Below are positions 23,759 through 35,704 of a stretch of DNA of 64,000 bases, piece by piece (within the stretch, counting starts at the first letter, position 1; the number at the start of each line of letters is the position of its first letter). This stretch comes from Carnegiea gigantea (taxonomy: Eukaryota > Streptophyta > Magnoliopsida > Caryophyllales > Cactaceae). The notes under the pieces were generated by a model. It saw only the letters and a list, made by a program, of their open reading frames with translations. It had not been told where the DNA came from and searched no databases. The stretch lies in NCBI GenBank assembly GCA_029747015.1, contig JAKOGI010000002.1, positions 3,579,001 through 3,643,000 of the forward strand, read 5' to 3'. Both the position numbers and the translations under genes were made by a program.

Positions 23759-25356
23759 TGTTGAGTATATTTAGTTTTGATGATAACAAATCCAAGTGTA
23801 AAACTTTGTCCAAGTAATGTTGCTCCAAACACGATCTCCAAATAGGCCTAACTGGTGTTTGTGATCTTTATTGTATTAACTGGTTTGCTACATGTGAGAA
23901 CAAGTCTTCAAAACAGGTTTTACTTGGTGATTCTATATTAAGTCAAGAACACCCTCTCGACAGTTGATTGTAAGGCATGTTCCTGAACTCTAGCAATGCA
24001 AAAAACAACCCCAGCAAACAAGGTGGCCTTGGTGTTCACAGCAGCTCTACAAATCTTGGACAAGATGACTGGTTCAAAACAGGAAGTCTTGGGTATATAG
24101 GTTTTATTTATTTAGACTCTTGTTAATATGCCAATATTGAAAACGTCATTTTAAACACCTCTTGAATCGGTATTTACGCTAAGTGCTTCAGAACACCAGT
24201 TGCGAACAACCCTACAAACAGGATGCCTAGGGTGTTTCTGAACTGAAGTGGCCATACCCGGTTATCTTTGAAAATTCATTTCGGTTGGCCAAGATCTCCA
24301 GAATACTTTCTTTAAATTCTAAGATTGCTATTTTTCTGGAAAGGATATTTCTTGAAAATATTATGGGAGATTTGCGAAAATAGGTTTTGGGAGAATTGCC
24401 AAAACTAAAAGATTCCCTTTGCCTATATTTTCGGATATGATAAAATTTCAAAAGCTGAAGATTTCTGGTTGTCATTTGAATCTTCTTCACGGCTATGGGA
24501 AGATAAGGGTTATCTCTTAAGATAACAAATCCCTTATATTTTGGGAAAAATTTATCACTAGCCGTTGGGGAGTATTTCTTGCTTGAAAATCGTTTTCCCT
24601 ACTTAGCTGATTCTTTCACCTCTCCTTGTTTTTGACCGTTGGATTTTGTGTTTAAAATCTCAGCATTTCACTCCCATTTGCATAGAGGAAGATAGAGGAA
24701 AAAAGACGAGAAATATACACAACATACGCAAAAAGGGAAAATTTCAAAAGTGGTTTTTCTAGTGAGAAGAATTTTTCGAGTTACGCTTGAGAAAAGAAAA
24801 ACCGAGATAAGTTGTGTTTAAACTGAGCTTTCAAGATATTGGCATACTAGGACCTCATTGTACCTTACATCTGCTTAAATCAGAAGCACCCCCGTAAGGT
24901 GTTTTGTAACCCTGATCTTGGATCAGAAAAGTGAGTGAGTGGTCCTCAGTCGTGTGGACTTTGGACGTGTCCAATCTGGTGGGATTTGGACGTGATGTAA
25001 CCCTTCTTAGAGAAGAAGGTTACGTGGTTGCAAGTTGTAACAAGGTGTGTTACATTTGTAACGTGTGAAGCCCGTTAGTGAAAGTGGTTAAATCCTACAC
25101 GAGGTAGGTCGTGGTTTTTCACACCTTAGTTGGGCTAGAGGTGTTTTCCACGTAAAAATTGTGTGTGTGCTTTATTTTCCGCATTTATCTTGGTGATTTT
25201 CGCATTTGCAATATTTGAGAACACCCCTTCAAACAAGTCACTAGGGTGTTTGTCATCTGAGAATAACCTCTGTGAGAGTGTTTGTTATTTACAACGCGAA
25301 AATCAGATACTACAATTCACCCCCCTTTTGTGGTTGTGTACTCTTGGAATTCAACA
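23759..25356 (+). repeat. 3' LTR of the Sirevirus-like element
   Basis: From TGTTGAGTAT to GGAATTCAACA, followed by the target duplication ATTCA. It matches 14490-16091 almost throughout. Confidence 0.93.
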
Positions 25357-25845
25357 ATTCACAAAAAGTTTGGAGTTCACTTGATTAAAGTCTATTTCAT
25401 TTGGTTCATGGTTGCTAGCTGGCTATGTATTTTGCGAAGTTGCAACTCGATTTTGTCAATTCGCCTCATGCTCAGATCTTGGTCTTTGTTTTGGGTGTGG
25501 CTTGAAAGTATTTAGATTGAGGTTTGTTTCTCCCTCCTTAATAGGTTTCAATTTCTAAATCAGCTGGTTTTCGTTTCTTGTTGCTAAGTTTCAGAACTTG
25601 ATGACAGTGGGTTTAACTTTGTAAAAGCTAGGCTAGTTTAGTTTCATTGTTATTGTTATTTGTTTTAGGAGTTTGTAATTAGTTGAGTTGCTAACATAGT
25701 TTCTTTATCATTAAGTAACCTAGTTTAGTATCCGTCACTTAGTAGTTGTCTAGAGACCTAATGACATAATTCATCCATGAAGACGAAACTCGTAAGTGCT
25801 ACAACGATAAACCGTACGCTTACGGAAAATTATTACAATACTATA

Positions 25846-26350
25846 GACTTGGTTGTAGCCTTTGGACACTAGACGAGCCTTCAACCTATAAACTAAACCA
25901 ATAGGATTCACTTTCACTGTATACATCCATCTACAACCAACAATAGACTGATCAGAGGGAAGCTTTACAAGTTCCTAAGTACCATTCTATCCAAGGGCAT
26001 TTAACTATTCGTCCATTGCAACTCTCCAACTTGCTTGAAACATGGCTTCAGAAATAGACTAAAGATTGAAAAAGAGGACAATTAGGTAACAAATGAGTCA
26101 AATAAGGGTGATAAATGAGCATATCACACATAAGACAAGATAAAATGTGAAGTGCAAGCTCGTTTACCTTTTCAAATAGCAATAGGAGGAGAAAAAAAGG
26201 GTCAAGATCCATATAAAAAGAAGAGTCTGGTGAAGCAGCTGAATCCACAAGGGCAGTCTCAACTACTTGATGACGATTATATACCTATCAATTAGGCCAT
26301 GACAGATGATGCTAGGGACTAAATAGTGAAGGTATAGTCTCTCTTCTCAT
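25846..26350 (-). pseudogene. Decayed Ty1/copia pol, start of reverse transcriptase
   Basis: On the minus strand, degenerate frames give MFQASWRVAMDE-type sequence, SIVGCRWMYTVKVNP and KARLVSKGYNQ (26045-25857), the standard start of the copia reverse transcriptase. Further upstream (26350-26050) is a weak match to the linker between integrase and RT. The domain continues at 13315-12700 on the other side of the 12.5 kb insertion. Stops are frequent. Confidence 0.7.
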
Positions 26351-29300
26351 ACGTTCCTAGTATAAGAGGGGAATAAGACGAGACCCTCAATGTTCGTTGG
26401 AGGGAAGAGGAGTGGGAAAGTGGGTCTCTTCACAAAGACTTTTTCAAACTATCTTTTTGAAGCACTTAGTTCATATCCACTTTTCTTTCCCTCATAAGAT
26501 ATGGCCGTAGGACAAGACACATGGGCTAAAGACGAGGATTATGACAAGAAGAAAGAGATTAAACTGCCTTTCACCTGGCTTGTAGAACTATGACAAGACT
26601 GTAGGGCTAGTCACTTCAGTCCCCTAGCCTAAAATCCGGTATAAGCAAAGCAGTCTCCTCCACTCACCTCTACTTCTGAGTTCTAGTCCGGTAGAGGAGA
26701 ATGCCTCAACATTATCATCTTCATAACTTCCAAAAGCAACTGCCTTACTCACTTAAGGGGATATGACAAGATTGGCTTTAAGACGTTCCAGCTAGTTAAA
26801 GCTCTTGCTTCAAGAATGGCTTGAGTTCGCGAGAGGTATGGGGCGAAACCATTAAGGAGAGTCTGGCATGGAGTAACTCAAGTGAAACACTTGGAAGGGG
26901 TTTGATCCTTCCTTTGGCCAATTAGAGAAAGTTGTCATTTTGGTTCAGAGAGCTCAACAATTCCTCAAGATCAAAGCAAAACTCTCTTTCAATCCAAAAC
27001 CTAATTAGTTACCTACTATTGTTAGCTATTCTAATGACAGAGAGGTTAGGGGAAGAGATAAATTGATGAGAGAGAGTAGAGCCAAATAAGAAAAATATGC
27101 AACTAGTATAGGGCAGAGAAGAGGTGCGCATATGTGTGGTCTCTTAGATGTGTAGGTAGAAAGAGCAGAAGTCATTCCAACTAGTTTGCGAATATGCTTG
27201 TAGTAATCAATCTGATGTAGCTAGGCATTGGTCGATGAGTAACCATGAATATAGTAGCCCTATACAATAGATGGTAGTCACATTCTAATTGTATGTCTTC
27301 AGGGTTTCAAAGGAATTCAAACAAAAAAGGAACTATATTCAAACTTTCTATTCTATCTCGCACCCAACTACTTTTTTTAGTGATTCATCACATCCCTGTA
27401 CTCAACTTGGTACAGTTCTTCGCTTGGTGCTTAGCTCATTCTTTGACCTTGGACATCAAACCTTAGGGCATTACTCAGAGAAAGAAAAAACCAAGCTAAA
27501 CAACCAAGCTTAGACGATGGATTGAGATCTGAGCAAGAGTTTTTCCCAAGTGAATAGTTATATTTCATTTAGGGTGGTAACTGGCTGGTTGGTAGAGCAA
27601 CTTCTATAGTTCCATTTCTAATGTGCCGCAGGAGTCTCGGGAAGATAGAGGTATGACAATCCATTATGCACAGACTAATCACTCGTAAAGCACATTCTAC
27701 ATTATTGATGTTTGCAATGTGCTTCGATATCATATACTGGCTTTTTTGCTCTCTTTCTTTGAAACTCTCATAACATTCGATGCTATTTATGCTAACATCC
27801 TCTCATTAGAATACATTACATAATGGACACTCGACTAAAAGTCAAAGAGAGTTAGTTACTTTGCATTTACTCGCGAAGCAGAAACCCTTTTGAAAGAAGC
27901 TATTCAAGAACAGAAGGAACACTTTTTACTTCAGGAACACAGTTAGTAGAAAAAATGGATAATTTCAAGTAATAACTTATTTTTTATTATTTATAAATGA
28001 TTAGTTATTATAGAATTAGAAAGAAAACAAGCTGAGGCTCTACGTGGACTATCAAAACAAGCTTTACTTGGTCAAACAAAGGACTTTATTTCATCTACTC
28101 GCTTCTCCTTGAATTGTATTTGTTTACATGATTAAGCATATGAAAATAAGAAAAAAGAGCAGATATGGCTGCTTGAGAAGCTGTTAGGGGTTCGGGGCCT
28201 TTGAAAGGAAAATGAATCTGTTAGGGATGTTGGAGGACTAGTAACTTCATAAGCTGTTGATGCAATAAAAGTTGTGATCCTAGGAGCTGCACATGAGGGG
28301 GAATGGACGGTGCATCAAGATTTAGTAAGTTTTTCATTAGGAGCCTATATATGAAGTTAGAGTGATTCTTGCTAGCTTGGGAATAGAGTAGAAATGAAGC
28401 CAATCTAATATTTCCTGATATTCAATCATACAATATCATCAAAGTTTTCAACTGGGAAAGCATAAACTCGTCCGATTTGGATGCCAGTTTGTTTAGGGAT
28501 TGCAATCGGAGAAAATGAAATTGGATTTGAACCAAACCTTTTTTCCCTAGCTTCCCTTCCAAGAAAGGTAATGACTTTCTTCTCCAATGTAGCTATGCAT
28601 ATGCTCCTTGAAAGTGATCACTTAATGAATAGAACTCAAAGCCTCGATGTTTAGTAGAATGACTTCAGTCTCACATTGCTAGTTGCATGTACTTGAAACT
28701 TCGATTTGCTTAAGCGAGCACGGACATTATCATAAATGACCTCTCACAGATCTAACTCTAACCAATCACTGTCAGTCCTTTTGTCATTCCTTTCTTGTTC
28801 TTACTTAGATTGGGTTGGTCTTCATAACGGGTAATCATAACAGACCCCCTTATGAAAGAAGTGATCCCGACAGTCAAAACTCTTCAAAACCTTGGATTCT
28901 TATATTAGTCCCACATTGGACTCATACTTGATCTTTCATTCTTTATCCATCTTTCTTTTCTTTCTACCCTATTAATTTCGCTTTTTATGTAAGAATCCCA
29001 ATTTTTTCGAGCTTTGGCCTTTTTTGACTTTTGGTTTCACTTTTCATCTTTTGAATGTAGGGGGAGGCCAGGGTGCTTTATCTTCTTTTTTGGCATAGAT
29101 TGGTGCTCCCTCTATATGGTCTTTTTCCTTGAGTTAGGACCTCAGGCTATGGAGCCTATTTGGTTTGTCACTTATGTTCGATTTTCAGGACATGTGTTCA
29201 TAATTGGGTGTGTGGGGACTGGTTGGATCTATTCTATATAGGAAGAGAAGGCAACACACCAGCAGGAAGGCCTTCAGGAACATTCTTATCACCTCGAGCG

Positions 29301-29650
29301 GGTGTCACCTCGAGCGGGTGTTAATGACTAACTGAAGGTATAAGGCAATCGTGCATACTGACTCACCGGTGCTTGGCGAAGGGATATAGGCTTTGTGCTA
29401 GAATTGATTGCACTAAGGCAAGCAACTAGTGAAGATGCCGAGGATCGACCGATCGTTAGTACAGTCTAATCAGTCCTTAGTTACTAACTTTTCCTAGTAC
29501 TAGTAGGAAGGGGGACATATCCTGCCATACACATTTGTATTTTATACCACATAGAATTGTTGTAACTAGTAGAAAGGCGGGATAACTAATCCTTCTAAAG
29601 GAATAAACAATTAAGATCAATAAGTCAAGAGAAGCACCTCCCTCTGCTAG
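26351..29650. other. 3.3 kb of unrecognised sequence
   Basis: No coding domain or LTR pair is recognised. It has a mixed, patchy character with many short purine- or pyrimidine-rich phrases, and a direct repeat of 16 bases (CACCTCGAGCGGGTGT twice) near 29290-29325. A stretch near 28900-29230 has an AGTCCCACATTGG phrase often seen in plant LTRs, but no partner is present. Organellar origin is possible but untested. Confidence 0.35.
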
Positions 29651-30259
29651 GTTACAACGATTAGGCGAGGCCATATGAATGGGCCTCATCCATCACATTA
29701 TCTTGAGAAGCGTTCATCTCTCTTGGGTTCGTCTGTATAAAAATTTCTATTAAATGTATGAAAACATTGAGTGAACAAAATAAGGAGTAAAAACCCACCA
29801 AGATAGGCAGTCGATCTTGGAACCAATCCAAGGGTTTAACCGCTTTTTAGAAAATCTTCCTCTGCCAAGATACAGCAAAAAGAAAATGAGACAAGTTGGT
29901 AATAGAGATGACGAAATGCAAGAGATAGAGTAAGAGATTCTGAGGGATTGTTGTTTTTTATTTAAGATTTCTAGGGCTTCTAAATATGATACAAGGGCAT
30001 GAACTACCTGTGGGAGTCCTACACTATTTTTACGTCAATGAGGGGTTAAAGTGAATTCACCATATGGGATTTAATTTGAATTAATCATGTGTAGGAGGTT
30101 AATAAAGACATGAAAATCTCTTTTGTACCAAAAAAGGATAATCCCTTGTGTCCGTTTATTTATTGACTACAGAGAAATGTCTACTATAGGAGCCATGGAA
30201 GAATGTTTGTGAATCTTGTAGATAAGTTGGTATTCGCAGTCGTGAAAAGAGATAAAACG

Positions 30260-31190
30260 TATTCCCTTCATCTCAACGCAATTCTCATAGTTTCTATTTT
30301 CGTTTGTGCCAAAATATTGTCACATTTAATTACTTAAATAAGGATATTAAATAGTTGGACAATTTTACCCCCAGTACATTGAAATTTTAAATAGTTATAA
30401 TGAACTAATGCTTTCTTGGTTTGAAATAGGCCTGATCAGTGGGTCGGGGCCTCGCCCGACCCGCCCCGACCATCAAATTGAGGGTACCTGACTATGATGA
30501 GAGTCGGGTTTGGGTAGAGCTTTTGACCCTCTGACCCGACCCGCTGACCTTCACTTTTTAAAACTTTTTAAACAAAAATTAAAAATTAAAATCAAAGCAA
30601 GATACTTTGAGTTTCATCTGTTCAAAACCTCTTCAGTTTCTACTTTCTCATCTCCTCTTAGCCTTCCCTTTCATCCACGTCTCCAAATGTCACTGGCTTA
30701 TAACCTCCTAACACTCCCTCTCTGATAGTTGGAGTAGTCATTTTAGTGAACTAATTATTTTAATCACTAAATTACTCATTAGAATGTTGTAATTGTAATA
30801 CATTTCATTGAAACATTATATTATTATTTGGACTTTTGTTTTGTAGAATGTTAATGTTGAACTTTATAATAAAAAAGAAATTTGGTGAAAAATCTCTTTT
30901 TCTATATAGGGAAGGTTTGAGGGTCGGGTCTGACCCAATGATCCCAGGGTACCCGTAGGGTGTGGGTTAGAATCAAGGATATGCTGACCCGCATGAAGGT
31001 TGGGTAGAGTTAGGGTTAAAAAAACCTTATCTACCGATCCTCATGATCTGACCCTCAACCTGACCCGACCTCAATTTGATCACGTTTAGTTTGAAAATCA
31101 TAGAGATGACAAGTTTAATTTAGGGATAATATTTTTTTATTATGGGTAAACAAAATGTTATCCCCGAACTATGGATTAACGGAGGGAATA
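30260..31190. mobile_element. Stowaway-like MITE in copy B, split by a hAT-like element
   Basis: Left end TATTCCCTTC; reverse complement of the right end TATTCCCTCCGT, close to the Stowaway consensus. Without the nested 662 bp element and its duplication it is about 260 bp. It is the same insertion as 10235-10535. Confidence 0.65.
30427..31088. mobile_element. hAT-like MITE rich in GGGTCGGG words
   Basis: The 662 bp element is flanked by perfect 8-bp duplications GTTTGAAA (30419-30426 and 31089-31096). Inverted ends are TAGGCCTGATCA and, reverse-complemented from the right, TAAACGTGATCA. Both subterminal regions are dense in GGGTCGGG/CCCGACCC words. Copy A keeps the uninterrupted site near 10400 (GTTGAAAA). 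No transposase is visible. Confidence 0.85.
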
Positions 31191-31689
31191 CTTATTTTTG
31201 GGTTTCATCTATTAAGCCACTATAAATAGGGGGTTGCCCCTAGCATTAGATGGAAAAATGAGAGCGAAAGAGAGAGTGTGGAGTGAGATCAGACTAAGAG
31301 CATTCCCAGTGGGAGTTCCAGTTTGTGGAACTCTGACATGCCATATCAGTATAAGTTCCACAGTTCTGGAACTTACATGCCTTCATTTTCCCAACCAATG
31401 GAACTCATTTCAGGACAAATGATTTAATATTTATTGATGGAGCCCACAACTAAACATATTTTATTTGTTTTATGTTGTCAAATTTGTTTTTGCATATTGG
31501 GTTTTGTATAAGTTAAAAATAAATTTTATTTCCCGAATGAAAAAATATGTAATTTATCTTTTGGAAAATGTATTAATTTATTTTGAAGTATCTAAAAATT
31601 GATGAGTTAAGTTATATTGGTTGAACAATTGAAAGCATATGGAACATAATATAGAATTCAATTAATACAAACGCAAATATGAGGATTAA

Positions 31690-32855
31690 TGATGCATATT
31701 CCCATATGCATCATTTTTATTTAAGGTCAACTTCCAAGAAGAAACGTGTCAAACAAGGGCGTGCATGGGAACTCTCATATTTTCTCTTATTATGTGAGTT
31801 CAAGGACTTTAGACACCGTGAAGAAGTCAAGCAAGTGGCGAAAATCTGGATAAGACTCATATTCCGTTCGGAAGAATTGGTGCCCGATTCATCCCGTCGG
31901 AAGGTAATTTTTTTTGGACTAGCTCAAGTGGATCCACAACTTGAGGGGCCACGTGGTTTTGAAGCTTAAGATGTCAGCTTTAAAATAAGCCCAATTTTAT
32001 TTAATTTGGACGTCATTTGATTGGGCAAAGTAGCACTCAAAGGGAAGTTGTCCTGCTCCAGTCCAGTTCTAATATAGGTGTAATGTTCAGACTATAACTT
32101 TTGATATACTTATCCAAATTGAGCAAATGAGCCCACTCTGGAAAATAGATTTCCAGGGCTTTCCAACAAGCCCAGAATCACCGAATTTGGACGTGTGTGC
32201 GGAGAGTTATACTCAGTTGAAGTGAAGGCTACTGCATGGAGTTAATGCTGGGCAAATGAAGAGACATAGGTTACATGACATCACCTTGCTGACATCATGC
32301 ACGACTTGGATGGATTTCTTCAGCTGATAGGAAGTCTAGAATGTTCATTGTAACCTCCCCCATTCCTTTAAGTTGTGTCTTTTTATTTTTCCTAAGTCTT
32401 TTCAATTTTCTAGCTTTAAATTGTTAGGAGTTTGTGTCTTTTGCTTGTCTTGTTGTTGCCTATATATAGTGGGGGTGTGAAGTGTTTCTCAATTCAGAGT
32501 TGTAAGCTTTCCCAAGTGAAATACAATTACCTTTGAGTGTGATTCTCAAAAGTATTCCAAATCCCTAATTCTATATCTTGAATTTTGGCAAGTTCAAGTG
32601 GTGTTCTAGGTTCTCTTTTTTTTTCCAATTGGAGTGATTCCTTGGTGAAGACGAGAGGATTTGCCCAAGATCAAGTCCTTGAGTGGCTCCGCGAAGGATT
32701 ATCTCAAGTGCAAGGTCTTGTTTATCCTTTGTTCTTTTTTGTTATTATTTTCATTCCATCTCAATCAACCTTCCATTTTCTCTTTACTTTGGTTCAATTC
32801 TTATTTGGGTTTATTTGAATTTGATTTGGTTCACTTACCACCCACATATACATCA
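31690..32855 (+). repeat. 5' LTR of the non-autonomous gypsy element
   Basis: From TGATGCATATTCCC to ACATATACATCA. A TATA-like box (TATATATA) lies at about 32459-32467. It is nearly identical to the 3' copy. Confidence 0.92.
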
Positions 32856-32857
32856 AT

Positions 32858-32870
32858 TGGTATCAGAGCC
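32858..32870 (+). promoter_or_regulatory. Methionine-tRNA primer-binding site
   Basis: TGGTATCAGAGCC two bases inside the 5' LTR. The following bases (AAGGTT) match those after the primer site of the gypsy element at 57446. Confidence 0.9.
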
Positions 32871-33072
32871 AAGGTTTTAAAGTGACCCACATCACACCCA
32901 AATACATTAAAAAAAAAAAAAAACCGTGAACATCCAGTGTCCACAGGCCAGAAATCTCGCACAGTTCCCCAGTGCCCCATTGCACGACCGTGCCCTCCCT
33001 CCTCTTCTCCAAAACAGCCTTTTTCTAGCCTCAACACATAATCCACAAAGAACCCTTAAGCATTCATCCATC

Positions 33073-34386
33073 ATGATTTCTCTTGGGAACTTGCGAAAAG
33101 AGATTGCTTTGATTGAAAAGGAGATGGTCATCCTTGAAACTCCAAAGTTTCGTGGCCAAAAAGAAGATTTCCCTTACTGGATTTCCAAAGTGGATCAAGT
33201 TTTCACTCGCTACAATATTGACGAGCAAGAGAAGTTTAAAGTGGTTATCAAGAAGCTCCGAGGCCATGCGCTTGAATGGTGGGAAAAGTACAAGTATAAG
33301 AGGAAGAAGAGAGGAAAAAGCAAAATCACAACATAGGTTAAGTTAAGAAGAAAATTAATGGATACTTTCGCTCCAACCTCTTGCTTACACAAGCATCCAT
33401 TTGTTTCCTTTGAGAAATTTAACTCCAACAAAGATGAAGAGATCCTTGGAGAAAAAGGGTCGGGCCTAGTTGACCTACCTCTTGTTTTTGGTGACTGTGG
33501 TGATGAAGCGACCTTTGAACTTGAGGCCCAAAGATCCGAGTTGAAGTAAGAAGAGATTGTGCAAGAAATTGAGCAATCCTTCACCCAAGAAGGGTGCCAA
33601 GAAGATAATGAGGTGAATTTGAGCATAACCCCAAGAATTGAAGAGTATGTAGTTAAAGACCTTGAAGTGATGAAGCCATGTAGGGTTGCTGAAGAGTTTG
33701 AACAACTCTTGATTCAAGAAGTACGCCCTACCGAACTCCAAGCACCCGAGTTGGAGGCATGTGGGGTTATTGAAGAAGTTGAGCAACTCTTGACCCAAGA
33801 AGAATTCACCTTAACCCCCATTCAACCTTCCCAACCCCTCAAACCACAAAAGGACCGACAAGCCTTAACCCTCATTCATCCTTCCCAAACCCTTGCCCCC
33901 AAAGAAGATTTCTCACTTCCGCCTCTTCTCCTCACCAGGTATGACCCGTTTTATCATCCTCCCCTCACCCTCTTCTATATCTCTCTAGAGGTGATGCCCT
34001 GTGACCTCCTTCCCCAAAAGCTCCCATATTGTGAGCGTGACCCCTTTCTTGAGAGGCTTGCTAACCCTTTGAGTTTGAGGACAAACTCAAAACCACCCGG
34101 GGAGTATGATACATATTCCCATATGCATCATTTTTATTTAAGGTCAACTTCCAAGAAGAAAAGTGTCAAACAAGAGCGTGCATGGGAACTCTCATATTTT
34201 CTCTTATTATGTGAGTTCAAGGACTTTAGACACCGTGAAGAAGTCAAGCAAGTGGCGAAAATCTGGATAAGACTCATATTCCGTCCGGAAGAATTGGTGC
34301 CTGATTCATCCCGTCGGAAGGTAATTTTTTTTGGACTAGCTCAAGTGGATCCACAACTTGAGAAGCCACGTGGTTTTGAATCTTAA
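33073..34386 (+). pseudogene. gag-like/acidic ORF running into the 3' LTR
   Basis: A single frame from ATG 33073 holds a truncated gag-like part (TPKFRGQKEDFPYW through ALEWWEKYKY, about residues 22-75), comparable to the gag of the 56303 element. An acidic region follows with repeated EQLLTQEE-like motifs (three copies, about 33570-33810). Then comes a SLRTNSKPPGE motif just before the 3' LTR, and the frame continues about 90 codons inside the LTR to 34386. TAG at about 33334 and TAA at 33547 interrupt it. The acidic domain is not recognised. Because the same pre-LTR motif and run-through occur in the larger gypsy element, the LTR-encoded tail may be a real C-terminus. Confidence 0.65.
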
Positions 34387-35273
34387 GATGTCAGCTTTAA
34401 AATAAGCCCAATTTTATTTAATTTGGACGTCATTTGATTGGGCAAAGTAGCACTCAAAGGGAAGTTGTCCTGCTCTAGTCCAGTTCTAATATAGGTGTAA
34501 TGTTCGGACTATAACTTTTGATCTACTTATCCAAATTGAGCAAATGAGCCCACTCTGGAAAATAGATTTCCAGGGCTTTCCAACAAGCCCAGAATCACCA
34601 GATTTGGACGTGTGTGCTGAGAGTTATGCTCAGTTGAAGTGAAGGCTACTGCATGGAGTTAATGCTGGGCAAATGAAGAGACATAGGTTACATGACATCA
34701 CCTTGCTGACATCATGCACGACTTGGATGGATTTCTTCAGCTGATAGGAAGTCTAGAATGTTCATTGTAACCTCCCCCATTCCTTTAAGTTGTGTCTTTT
34801 TATTTTTCCTAAGTCTTTTCAATTTTCTAGCTTTAAATTGTTAGGAGTTTGTGTCTTTTGCTTGTCTTTGTTGTTGCCTATATATAGTGGGGGTGTGAAG
34901 TGTTTCTCAATTCAGAGTTGTAAGCTTTCCCAAGTGAAATACAATTACCTTTGAGTGTGATTCTCAAAAGTATTCCAAATCCCTAGTTCTATATCTTGAA
35001 TTTTGGCAAGTTCAAGTGGTGTTCTAGGTTCTCTTTTCTTTTCCAATTGGAGTGATTCCTTGGTGAAGACGAGAGGATTTGCCCAAGATCAAGTCCTTGA
35101 GTGGCTCCGCGAAGGATTATCTCAAGTGCAAGGTCTTGTTTATCCTTTGTTCTTTTTTGTTATTATTTTCATTCCATCTCAATCAACCTTCCATTTTCTC
35201 TTTACTTTGGTTCAATTCTTATTTGGGTTTATTTGAGTTTGATTTAGTTCACTTACCACCCACATATACATCA
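34107..35273 (+). repeat. 3' LTR of the non-autonomous gypsy element
   Basis: From TGATACATATTCCC to ACATATACATCA, preceded by a CCCGGGGAGTA purine tract. The TATA-like box lies near 34879. Followed by the target duplication ATTAA. Confidence 0.92.
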
Positions 35274-35704
35274 ATTAACATTGAAGAAAATTACAACCCG
35301 AGTGTTCGATATTTAAAATACTAAATTAGATGACGAAGAAAAAATAAAACACAAGTGAATGACGAATAACCCATAACACCTATGGTTGTGAGCTTTGTCG
35401 CGCCCTATGTCGATTACATATTTCCTCGATAAGGTCTAATTAGAGACATGCATGTAGTGTTAGGTCATGAATTTCTGCTACTCTACGGAAGTAGGCAGCA
35501 TAGCACGGATGATAGCTTTATTGGACATTTGGTTGCGGGGTGTTGTCTTCGACATTATCGTAGTCAAAAGCAAGGTCATACGAATTTTTAAACATTTCAA
35601 CTCTAATCTCCAAACGTGCTTACTTTTACACATATCTAATAATGCCAAGTTTAACTAAATATTCAAATAGTTAATAAAACTCTAACCAATTACAAATTAA
35701 TCAC

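Larger units (their letters stand above)
14490..25356 (+). mobile_element. Sirevirus-like Ty1/copia LTR retrotransposon
   Basis: The element is complete from end to end: 5' LTR 14490-16091, methionine-tRNA primer site 16094, gag-pol 16148-21153, env-like ORF 21591-23462, two polypurine tracts, and 3' LTR 23759-25356. A perfect 5-bp target duplication ATTCA flanks it (14485-14489, 25357-25361). Protease-integrase-RT-RNase H order places it in copia. The extra ORF after pol, long LTRs, repeated polypurine tract and LTR start TGTTGAGTATATTTAG fit the Sirevirus (SIRE/Maximus) lineage. LTRs are very similar, so insertion is fairly recent, but the coding regions carry stops and indels. Confidence 0.93.
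13321..25840 (-). mobile_element. Unclassified LTR-less element (contains a nested Sirevirus-like element)
   Basis: This insertion splits a copia reverse transcriptase and is flanked by exact 5-bp direct repeats CTATA. Without the copia element at 14490-25356 it is about 1.65 kb. Read on the minus strand, the motif AAGCGTACGG starts 19 bases from the right-hand end and is followed by TTTATCGTTGTA. The element at 52612 has the same motif at the same distance from its end. I see no LTRs, no inverted ends and no coding domain. The part at 13540-14100 has GC-rich and pyrimidine-rich tracts. The superfamily is unknown to me. Confidence 0.6.
31690..35273 (+). mobile_element. Non-autonomous Ty3/gypsy LTR element
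   Basis: 3.6 kb element with 5' LTR 31690-32855, 3' LTR 34107-35273 and a perfect 5-bp duplication ATTAA (31685-31689, 35274-35278). A methionine-tRNA primer site follows the 5' LTR. The 1.25 kb interior has a short gag-like stretch and an acidic ORF but no enzymes. The LTR 3' half (from the CTATATCTTGA phrase to the primer site) and the coding phrase just before the 3' LTR match the larger gypsy element at 56303-63123, its likely autonomous relative. Confidence 0.92.

Noticed and set aside
28890..29240. Possible solo LTR with an AGTCCCACATTGG phrase
   Set aside because: Neither end nor a target duplication could be found, so the phrase alone does not support an LTR.
29290..29325. Two adjacent copies of CACCTCGAGCGGGTGT
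   Set aside because: A single 16-base duplication is too little to call a regulatory site or an array.
32585..32885. Plus-strand ORFs repeated at 35003-35324
   Set aside because: They lie in the 3' part of both LTRs of the small gypsy element, downstream of the TATA box. The copies agree because the LTRs are nearly identical, not because of coding selection.
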